Assembly: GCF_900115805.1 (NCBI RefSeq)
Contig: NZ_FOXU01000006.1
Location: 62,001-126,000, forward strand
DNA: 64,000 nucleotides
Direction: 5' to 3'
Origin: Psychrobacillus psychrotolerans
Lineage (GTDB): Bacteria > Bacillota > Bacilli > Bacillales_A > Planococcaceae
The position numbers and the translations under genes are program-made. Shown piece after piece: positions 39,935 through 46,510 of this stretch. Within the stretch, counting starts at the first letter, position 1; each line of letters starts with the position of its first letter. The notes beneath the pieces are model-generated. The model was given only the letters and a program-made list of their open reading frames with translations. It had not been told where the DNA came from and did not search any database.

Positions 39935-41239
39935 ATGTATTATCAAGATTCACTAGAATATAAATCTGAAAGAATCTATCATCATAAGACTAAAGAATAT
40001 TTTAATGAAGTATTGAGTTCCTACCATAACGGAAACTATCGCTCAGCAGTAGTAATGCTATATTCTGTAGTAATTTGTGATCTTATTTATAAACTCCAAG
40101 AATTATCGGATCGCTATTCTGATACAACCGCTGTATCAATATTAACAAAAATTAAAGAGGAAAAAGAACAAGGTCCGACTAATCCTAAATGGGAAAAAAC
40201 TCTGATTGATGAAGTTATAACAAGAACAAATTTACTGGAACCTCAAGATAAACTTAATTTAGCATATCTTAGAGATAATCGTCACCTTTCTGCACATCCT
40301 GTTCTAGACGAGTTAGATATGTTGGTAAAACCAAATAAGGAGACAGTTCGTGCAAATATAGCTAATATGTTAGACGGGCTGCTTTGCAAGTCACCTTTAC
40401 TTTCCAATAAAATCATAAGTACTTTTCTAGCAGATTTGGTCTCAATTGACGGTCAATTAGTAAAGCAAATTGATTTGGAGAGATATTTAATCAGCAAGTA
40501 TTTACATAAAATTAACAAGCCTACCGAACAGAAGCTTTTTAGAGATCTCTGGAAATTTGCCTTCAAATTAGATGATGCTCAAACTAATGAACACAGAACT
40601 ATTATTTATAAAGCCTTGTTAGTTTTGTTCAATAAAGAACGAACATTCTTTGTGTCATTAATCCAGAGTGAAAAAAATTATTATAGCGATATTAATTTAG
40701 ATAACCCTCAAATTCTCGATATAATGCTCAATTTTTGGTCACAATACCCAGCTACATATATACATATGGATGAAACGGTTAAAGTGATCATAGATAATAA
40801 AGTAAGAGAAAACTTTATATTATTTGCCAAAAGTGTTTTCTTATCAGACTCCTTACTAGAACATTTAGGCAAAATAAAAACTAGACTAGTAAGTGCAAGT
40901 TTTACAATACGTTTGAGAGATCCTGAAACAGAACTATTGTTTAATCTCTCCGAAGAACAAGGAGTAACAAAGGAATTTTTAGATCTCCTTATAATAAGTT
41001 TTAAAGAGAGTTCTAGTTTTATCGATGGAGATCTTAACTTCCGAGATTATATAATTCCTTATGGAAAAATATTTACTAAGGAACAATTTAAAGAAATTCT
41101 CACAGCAATTAATGAAAACAACCAACTTTATAGTAGACGGGATGCTAGAAAAGATAATCCCTTTTTAAAAGAAATGATTGATATGCATCCATTTAAAGAT
41201 GAAATTGATTACTCTGAATACCCAAACTTTAGATTATAA
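39935..41239 (+). CDS. Second HEPN-like protein (N-terminal HEPN motif)
   Basis: The 434-residue protein (from ATG 39935, preceded by ATGGAGATGA) starts with a helical domain reading SSYHNGNYRSAVVMLYSVVICDLIYKL, a typical HEPN helix. YLRDNRHLSAHPVLD follows, giving R116-x4-H121. The remaining 300 residues are helical and unassigned. No nucleotide-binding motif is seen. It lies behind another HEPN gene and before a small ORF and a repeat protein. A two-HEPN system is suggestive of antiviral RNase activity but is not proven. Confidence 0.6.
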   Translation: MYYQDSLEYKSERIYHHKTKEYFNEVLSSYHNGNYRSAVVMLYSVVICDLIYKLQELSDRYSDTTAVSILTKIKEEKEQGPTNPKWEKTLIDEVITRTNLLEPQDKLNLAYLRDNRHLSAHPVLDELDMLVKPNKETVRANIANMLDGLLCKSPLLSNKIISTFLADLVSIDGQLVKQIDLERYLISKYLHKINKPTEQKLFRDLWKFAFKLDDAQTNEHRTIIYKALLVLFNKERTFFVSLIQSEKNYYSDINLDNPQILDIMLNFWSQYPATYIHMDETVKVIIDNKVRENFILFAKSVFLSDSLLEHLGKIKTRLVSASFTIRLRDPETELLFNLSEEQGVTKEFLDLLIISFKESSSFIDGDLNFRDYIIPYGKIFTKEQFKEILTAINENNQLYSRRDARKDNPFLKEMIDMHPFKDEIDYSEYPNFRL

Positions 41240-41259
41240 GAAAAATAGGTGAGTAATAA

Positions 41260-41400
41260 ATGGATGATCTAACCTACTCACTTATTGATTTAGAACTACC
41301 AGACGAGTTAAATAAATTAAGCAAATTAATCTGGTATAGTCATTCTGTTTTAAGGAAACTAACAGAAATGGAACCTATACACTTTGAAGAAATCACATAA
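41260..41400 (+). CDS. Small acidic ORF (46 aa) after the second HEPN gene
   Basis: It has the ribosome site AGGTGAGTAATAA and ATG 41260, and starts MDDLTYSLIDLELPDELNKL. The product is acidic and helical, ending in HFEEIT. It begins 20 bp after the HEPN gene stop, so it is likely in the same transcript. A small partner or antitoxin is possible, but nothing shows it. Confidence 0.5.
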   Translation: MDDLTYSLIDLELPDELNKLSKLIWYSHSVLRKLTEMEPIHFEEIT

Positions 41401-41499
41401 GAAAGGAAGATTCAGTTAGTTGTGCAAGAAGAAACTTTATTATCCGTTAGCTGTAGAATTTATCTGTAATAAATAAAAGATATTGTTAGAGGGGTTCTT

Positions 41500-42210
41500 A
41501 TGAGTAGTATTAGAGATCAAGTTATTATTGAAAGAATTAAAAGAATAAAAGAAGGAACAGATATTTACGGAGGTCCTACTCCATTTCAAGATTTACGAAT
41601 AGTAGATAAGTATAAAGATGTACTAGATAGGAATGGTCTTTTAGAAGAGTTTAAAGGATTATTTGATGAAATAGAAAGTCATGGAAGTATGAAATCAACA
41701 TTTGATAAGGAATATAGAGCCTCTAGAGGCAATGGTAATTATAAAGGTTTAACACCACCTAGAGCTACTATACTTTCAAGTGAATCTAAGGCTTCAAGAC
41801 CACCTAGAGCGACTATACTTTCAAGTGAATCTAAGGCTTCAAGACCACCTAGAGCGACTATACTTTCAAGTGAATCTAAGGCTTCAAGACCACCTAGAGC
41901 GACTATACTTTCAAGTGAATCTAAGGCTTCAAGACCACCTAGAGCGACTATACTTTCAAGTGAATCTAAGGCTTCAAGACCACCTAGAGCGACTATACTT
42001 TCAAGTGAATCTAAGGCTTCAAGACCACCTAGTACTACTATACTTTCAAGTGAATCTAAAGCTATAAGTCCACCTAGAGTCACTATACTTTCTGCTGATC
42101 CAAGTGTAAGAAATACATTTACTAATTATACAACATATGTAAATTCTCACATAAGAAGAAATAAAAATGGCACCATATCTATAGTAAGGGGACATACAAG
42201 AAGAACTTAA
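41500..42210 (+). CDS. Repeat protein with eight 15-residue units (unknown)
   Basis: The 236-residue protein has a helical N-terminus of about 85 residues (MSSIRDQVIIERIKRIKEGT and onward). Six identical copies of PPRATILSSESKASR and two diverged ones (PPSTTILSSESKAIS and PPRVTILSADPSVRN) follow. The C-terminus is TTYVNSHIRRNKNGTISIVR followed by GHTRRT, a basic HxRRxxNG..VRGHxRR pattern found in short conserved tails of Bacillales proteins. No signal peptide or membrane helix is visible. AGAGGGG precedes ATG. Function is unknown. It ends the HEPN-sORF cluster. Confidence 0.72.
   Translation: MSSIRDQVIIERIKRIKEGTDIYGGPTPFQDLRIVDKYKDVLDRNGLLEEFKGLFDEIESHGSMKSTFDKEYRASRGNGNYKGLTPPRATILSSESKASRPPRATILSSESKASRPPRATILSSESKASRPPRATILSSESKASRPPRATILSSESKASRPPRATILSSESKASRPPSTTILSSESKAISPPRVTILSADPSVRNTFTNYTTYVNSHIRRNKNGTISIVRGHTRRT
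41755..42114 (+). repeat. Eight 45-bp tandem repeats inside the repeat protein gene
   Basis: Units begin at 41755, 41800, 41845, 41890, 41935, 41980, 42025 and 42070. Units 2-6 are essentially identical in DNA, unit 1 differs by one base in the GCT/GCG codon, and units 7-8 diverge. Near-perfect DNA identity shows recent expansion or gene conversion, making this a variable-number repeat. The unit is a multiple of 3, so the frame is preserved. Confidence 0.92.
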
Positions 42211-42527
42211 TCTCAAATTAAAGAGTAGCAACCATTTATTATTCTTTTGCAATTTCAAGACTATACTATACTCTTATTTATTCCACAGTTACGACATTCA
42301 CTAAGAATAACCTTGGGGAACTCATTTGACGGTTCCTTCATTGCCTATAAGTTATTTATGTTAAGTTTGTGAAGAATTGTACTTAAACTAATAGATGTTT
42401 TAGTTCAATAAGAACAGAATAAAAGTATTGAATTGTTGTTTGGAAGTGAACAGGAGTGTAATGATTAAGTAAAAAAACATATAAGCTTATTTCGAAACCA
42501 ATTGAAGAAATGAAAGGGGAGTGCTTG
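42211..42527. other. Gene-free stretch
   Basis: No ORF with a ribosome site or convincing terminator was found between the repeat protein and the small basic ORF. Confidence 0.45.
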
Positions 42528-42668
42528 ATGAATAAGAAAAAAAGTGATGAACAGATGAATACAATTATGGCAGCTAAAAAAGCTACAAGGAAAGAAAAAA
42601 TTCAATCGAGTATTAAGAAAGCAGTGCACGCTAACGGGAAAGCTTTAGAGAAACTTAGTAAGAATTAA
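42528..42668 (+). CDS. Small Lys-rich protein (46 aa), unknown
   Basis: The ribosome site GAAAGGGGAG lies before ATG 42528. The product starts MNKKKSDEQMNTIMAAKKAT and ends GKALEKLSKN; it is strongly basic and helical. It is the last ORF of the island. A DNA- or RNA-binding role is possible from charge only. Confidence 0.5.
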   Translation: MNKKKSDEQMNTIMAAKKATRKEKIQSSIKKAVHANGKALEKLSKN

Positions 42669-43116
42669 TTAATAAAACCAACAGAAACAGAAATAGGGTA
42701 TCTCTCACAATTTGAATAACTTTTATGACATTGTTCTAATGTCTGTGTCCTTATAGAGGAATTTGTTTCATTCTACGTTTTCTTTGTTCTGAAAGGGTGT
42801 TCCGCTCAATTTAAGCTATTAATATGTATGCAGTCTAAACGTATAAATAGAGCTCAAATTTCGCAATAAATGAGCTCTTGTATATTTGTTAATTAATTAT
42901 TTTTGCCTCTTAAATTACTATGGTGAACCGTACTAAAGGGATTTTATTATCTCTTTTTATCGCTAATAATGTAAAGTAAAAAATAAAAAAGAACTTTGCC
43001 CCCACAACGTAATTTTTATCGAACGTAGTCAAACACGTAGTCAAACAATTTTAATAATAGCTTTAACCCCTTGTAAACACTGCTATTACAGCACTTTTAG
43101 GTGATGGTGGTTCGAC
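42669..43116. other. Right end of the island, non-coding
   Basis: Contains a weak AGAGCTCA/TGAGCTCT hairpin around 42850-42877 and the right arm repeats (43019-43047). No gene was seen. Confidence 0.5.
43019..43047. promoter_or_regulatory. Right arm repeats, probable integrase binding sites
   Basis: TCGAACGTAGTCAAACACGT begins the motif. CGTAGTCAAA cores start at 43024 and 43036, 12 bp apart, matching the spacing and orientation of the left arm repeats at 22556 and 22568. Confidence 0.6.
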
Positions 43117-43131
43117 TCCCGCCGTCTCCAT
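43117..43131 (+). other. attR: right attachment site, remnant of the original ssrA 3' end
   Basis: TCCCGCCGTCTCCAT is identical to attL. Upstream bases GGTTCGAC give a perfect bacterial T-loop, so this end probably keeps the pre-insertion tmRNA tail. Only the T-arm and acceptor strand remain; no promoter or 5' half is present. Confidence 0.88.
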
Positions 43132-43158
43132 TTTTAGAAATCATTGGATTACAATAGA

Positions 43159-43197
43159 TGTCAAAACCCTTGATATGATAGGGTTTTGACATTTTTA
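43159..43197 (+). terminator. Original tmRNA terminator, now after attR
   Basis: TGTCAAAACCCT (43159-43170) pairs with AGGGTTTTGACA (43180-43191), followed by TTTTT. It parallels the trailer after attL, including a GAAATCAT and GTCAAAACCCTTG context. Confidence 0.8.
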
Positions 43198-43210
43198 ATC
43201 CATTAATTCA

Positions 43211-43252
43211 AAAAGGTGTAGTCTTCTCATAAGGAGAAGACTACACCTTTTT
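43211..43252. terminator. Strong hairpin before the DUF1846 gene end
   Basis: AAAGGTGTAGTCTTCTC pairs perfectly with GAGAAGACTACACCTTT around ATAAG, with A/T tails on both sides. It can terminate the minus-strand DUF1846 transcript. Confidence 0.8.
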
Positions 43253-43326
43253 AGTTAACTCTATAAACAAAAAAACATTTGCCTAGCCTTCCATATAACA
43301 AGAAAAAGGCAGGCATTTACCAAAAC

Positions 43327-44835
43327 CTAATTGTAATACAGGTTTTCAGTCGGATATACCGGATCATTGGTAATGTCGATTCCAAGCTTTTTAAAGGTCT
43401 GTTCATTTTCTCTATTCATTATAACCGTAGAATGAGCTTGTGTGTCTTTTAAATTTGGCATCTGCTTATAAGCCAACTCAGAAGTAGGGTTGGTGACCGC
43501 ACTGATTGCCAGTGCAATCAGCACTTCATTGGCGCTTAGTGTCGGGACTCGACTGTTCAAATCATCGGTTTTTAACCGTTGAATCGTCTGCAAAATCATC
43601 GGTGACAACAAATCAATTTCATCGGCAATATTGGCCAATTTCTTCAACCCATTCAGAATCGCGGCTGCCGAAGCATCCATCAAAGTTGTCGTTCGACCGG
43701 TAATCATCGCGCCATTTGGTAGTTCTATCGCAATTATGGCTTGCAGATTCGTGCTGTCAATTCTCTCTTGGATTGCTTTCGCATAATTACGGGCCGGCAA
43801 TACAGGTACCCGATCCTCTTTCTTTAAGTCAGTCTCTTCCAAAATCACTTGCATATGGCGTACACTATCTTCATCGGCAAGCCCTTTTTTATAGTCGTTC
43901 TCTACGCTGAAACTTCGCCGAATGATTTCCTGCCTGGCAGCTTCCTGCACGACCATATCGTCGGTGATACCCGATTTCAGACGATTAACACCCATATCGG
44001 TTGGTGAGCGGTAAACAGACTCTTTACCAGTAATCCTTTCAATAATCCGTTTGATGACAGGAAACGTCTCCATATCACGATTGTAATTGATCGCTACTGT
44101 CCCGTATGCTTCATAGTGATAATTGTCAATCATATTCACGTCTTTCAAATCGACGGTAGCCGCTTCATAAGCGATGTTTACCGGGTGCTTTAACGGCAAG
44201 TTCCAAACGGGAAAAGTTTCAAACTTGGCATAGCCGACTTTATTTCCCAGTTTATTCTCGTGGTACATTTGGTTAAGGCATGTTGCAAGCTTACCGCTGG
44301 CCGGCCCAGGTGCCGTTACTACCACGATTGGCTTTGTCGTTTTAATATAGGGATTCATCGCAAATCCCTCCTCGCCAATGACCGCGTCCACATTTGTGGG
44401 ATAACCTTTGATTTCACTGTGGGTGTAGACGCTAATTCCGCTTCTCTCAAGCTTGCTCATAAATACTTTGGCAGTTGGCTGTCCTTGATAACGAGTGAGC
44501 AACACACTGTTGACAGAAATGCCATATGCCCGATATTCATCGATTAAGCGCAAGACATCTTGGTCATAAGTGATACCGTAATCTTCACGGACTTTGTTCC
44601 GCTCGATGTCTCCAGCGTACACACAGATGATGATTTCCGCATTTTCTTTCAGTGTATTCAATAATTTGATCTTCGCATCTTCATCAAATCCAGGCAAGAC
44701 ACGCTTGGCATGTTTGTCACCAATCAATTTTCCGCCAAATTCCAAGTAAAGTTTATCATACTGTTGCACCCGTTCTAGGATGTAGGCAGATTGTTCTTGC
44801 AAATATTTCTCCGAATCAAATCCGACTTTTTTCAT
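43327..44835 (-). CDS. DUF1846 family protein (502 aa)
   Basis: This is a conserved full-length protein of about 500 residues with family phrases [45 protein letters not shown], and [23 protein letters not shown] (a nucleotide-binding-like loop). Structures of DUF1846 members show a P-loop-like fold, but the biological role is unknown. The gene is visibly richer in G+C than its neighbours, with runs such as CCGGCCCAGG. It starts at ATG 44835, preceded by a GGCGGGCGGAAATTAA leader with a modest ribosome site. It stands alone beside the decayed region. Acquisition by transfer is possible. Confidence 0.88.
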   Translation of the reverse strand: MKKVGFDSEKYLQEQSAYILERVQQYDKLYLEFGGKLIGDKHAKRVLPGFDEDAKIKLLNTLKENAEIIICVYAGDIERNKVREDYGITYDQDVLRLIDEYRAYGISVNSVLLTRYQGQPTAKVFMSKLERSGISVYTHSEIKGYPTNVDAVIGEEGFAMNPYIKTTKPIVVVTAPGPASGKLATCLNQMYHENKLGNKVGYAKFETFPVWNLPLKHPVNIAYEAATVDLKDVNMIDNYHYEAYGTVAINYNRDMETFPVIKRIIERITGKESVYRSPTDMGVNRLKSGITDDMVVQEAARQEIIRRSFSVENDYKKGLADEDSVRHMQVILEETDLKKEDRVPVLPARNYAKAIQERIDSTNLQAIIAIELPNGAMITGRTTTLMDASAAAILNGLKKLANIADEIDLLSPMILQTIQRLKTDDLNSRVPTLSANEVLIALAISAVTNPTSELAYKQMPNLKDTQAHSTVIMNRENEQTFKKLGIDITNDPVYPTENLYYN

Positions 44836-45264
44836 TTAATTTCCGCCCGCCTTCTATACTCTAAGCATTCTCATAAACGATAGATTATAACACATTAAGA
44901 GAGAATACTAACTAAATTACATCTTTTATCATTATAAAGCTTTTAAAAAAATAGACAAAGGAAAACTGGTCAAACCGTTTTAGTGATTGGTTATTCTAAT
45001 AGGTACATTGACCTTAATATGAATGTATCCAACCAAAATAACGGAATTTGGGCATGAGGAGTTGCCCTGCTTAACCTTTTTATAGTTCAGCATTCCGAAA
45101 CTCAAAAAGTTAATCAATTCTTTAACCCTCCTAAATGGATTAGCCTTTGTGAATTGGTTACCATCTAAAGAATGAAGAAACATAGTTAGAAAGTAGAAAA
45201 AGTATTGCCAGTAATAAGATTGGACACCGATAAGTTATGGAATGGAAGTAGTTTTTAAACAAAT
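44836..45264. other. Gene-free, probably decayed stretch
   Basis: Minus-strand frames of about 67 codons exist (44980-45183) but have no ribosome site or family. The sequence is AT-rich with no clear RNA. It leads into the integrase fragment. Confidence 0.45.
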
Positions 45265-45453
45265 GCCAAATGTAGCTTGTTGGTAATAGACCACGTACTT
45301 TACAAAAGCTATAAATATATATTTAAGCAATTTGTTCAATACAATGGGTTGGTATTTATAGAAGAAATCAATTCAGATAGTATTTTTAATTACTTGGAAA
45401 ATCTCGATGTTTCACTGCAAACAAAAAAATCCGTACTAGGAAAGCTTTTATAA
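45265..45453 (+). pseudogene. Fragment resembling the N-terminal domain of a tyrosine recombinase
   Basis: A frame without a start reads LYKSYKYIFKQFVQYNGLVF followed by IEEINSDSIFNYLENLDVSLQTKKS, and stops at TAA 45451. The pattern (Tyr-x-x-Tyr, Phe, FIEEI, YLENL, S..TKKS) fits the SAM-like core-binding domain of integrases. The catalytic domain is missing. It is evidence of a decayed integrative element. Confidence 0.4.
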
Positions 45454-45601
45454 CAATTGGATATAAGGAAATTTGGAAGAGCATACATATCAAAATTGAG
45501 AAGGAAGTAAAATCATCCGCTAAACAATGTGATAATCAAGAGGTGTTTCATTTGATAGAAAAATCTACCCAATAGTAATAGGAAGAGAATTTGATTATGA
45601 G

Positions 45602-45730
45602 ATGAATCGCGTGTATGTATATTTGGAGCATCTATCAATTGATTCATCTGATGAATACGATTTAAAAGCTTATGTAGATAGTTACTTAAGTCATGATTGG
45701 GGTTGTTCTTATTATGGCTTTGAGAAATAG
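45602..45730 (+). pseudogene. Short ORF or gene remnant (42 aa)
   Basis: The reading MNRVYVYLEHLSIDSSDEYD continues to SYLSHDWGCSYYGFEK before TAG. The frame is open upstream to 45536 without a start, which suggests a truncated gene. No family is recognised. Confidence 0.3.
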
Positions 45731-45932
45731 TAAAGATTATTCTACTTCCAGCACTCTCATAAGTTTGGGGTGTTTTTATTTTAGCCAAATTTCACACCAT
45801 AGGAGCTGTTGTAACCGTCAAGTGAAAACACATACAGTTTTGCTCGTTTGAAATGAACTTCATGTATCCTTTAAGTTAAAACATTTTGTTGCACTAACTA
45901 GCTCTGTGATCTGTTACGCATCACCTCAAAAA

Positions 45933-45970
45933 AATAAGCCATGCTTACACGTAGGTAAGCATGGCTTATT
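45933..45970. terminator. Terminator of the small membrane protein gene
   Basis: AATAAGCCATGCTTAC (45933-45948) pairs perfectly with GTAAGCATGGCTTATT (45955-45970), with A-run on the left, giving U-rich ends for the minus strand. Confidence 0.8.
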
Positions 45971-45976
45971 TAATGG

Positions 45977-46153
45977 TTAGATACTTATGCCAAGTGAAAC
46001 CAGTAAGTAGTTTAGTGATACGATTGCAACAGAGATGTGTAACAACACGGTTAACCAATTCTTATGTGTCCCTTGAAAGTCTTGCACTAGCATAGCTACT
46101 GACCATATGAAAATAAATAGGTAAGCAAGCTGTAATAGTATAGCTGGTAACAT
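45977..46153 (-). CDS. Small two-helix membrane protein (58 aa)
   Basis: GAAAGGGAGGTTTTTTA precedes ATG 46153. The product starts MLPAILLQLAYLFIFIWSVA, has a polar centre (QDFQGTHKNW) and a second helix (LTVLLHISVAIVSLNYLLV). Its own terminator follows. Strong signals and a balanced two-helix design support a real gene. Function is unknown. Confidence 0.65.
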   Translation of the reverse strand: MLPAILLQLAYLFIFIWSVAMLVQDFQGTHKNWLTVLLHISVAIVSLNYLLVSLGISI

Positions 46154-46510
46154 TAAAAAACCTCCCTTTCCATATTATATGAAATAAACAAGAGAAGGAT
46201 GCCAGTGGAAAACGAGTGAAGAGGCTGTTGAAAAGAACTTAGAGAAGATGAAGGAAGAATTAGGGGATAAATACTATACATCAAAAATTAACTAAAAATG
46301 ATGAGAAGTATCCTGTGGAGAAGTCATTCGGGACTCTAGGGGTTCTTCTTCAATGTAGTGGCTTTACCTAGTTTCACTGAGCATCAATCAAACGTAAATG
46401 TTGTAATTTCCACGTTAGTTCTAAATAGGGAACAATTGACTTTGTATATACATATTTTATACAATTATAACTCGACTGAAATTTTAGAAAGTTTAGGGGG
46501 GAGTATCATA
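46154..46510. other. Region with gene debris and an island-end relic
   Basis: An open frame without a start, ending at TAA 46293-46295, reads WKTSEEAVEKNLEKMKEELG and KYYTSKIN, probably the C-terminus of a lost gene. A copy of the island end sequence lies at 46369-46396. The helD ribosome site is at the right edge. Confidence 0.45.
46369..46396. repeat. Relic copy of the island end sequence outside the island
   Basis: The 28 bases starting TAGTTTCACTGAGCATCAAT match 22532-22559 at 25 positions, in the same orientation. A third copy (24 of 28) is at 24329-24356 beside integrase 2. It suggests an older insertion by a related element. Confidence 0.55.

Noticed and set aside
41739-42083. Long antisense and alternate-frame ORFs across the 45-bp repeats
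   Set aside because: The repeat unit is a multiple of 3 and lacks stop codons in several frames, so open frames arise automatically. Only the plus frame has a ribosome site and non-repeat ends.
41755-42114. CRISPR array
   Set aside because: The 45-bp units are contiguous, with no unique spacers, and they encode protein in frame. No cas genes are near.
43081-43131. Second functional tRNA or tmRNA gene at attR
   Set aside because: Only the T-arm and acceptor 3' strand are present. There is no 5' half or anticodon arm, so it is the remnant of the insertion target.
44980-45183. 67-codon minus-strand ORF
   Set aside because: There is no ribosome site and no family. It lies in a region of gene debris.
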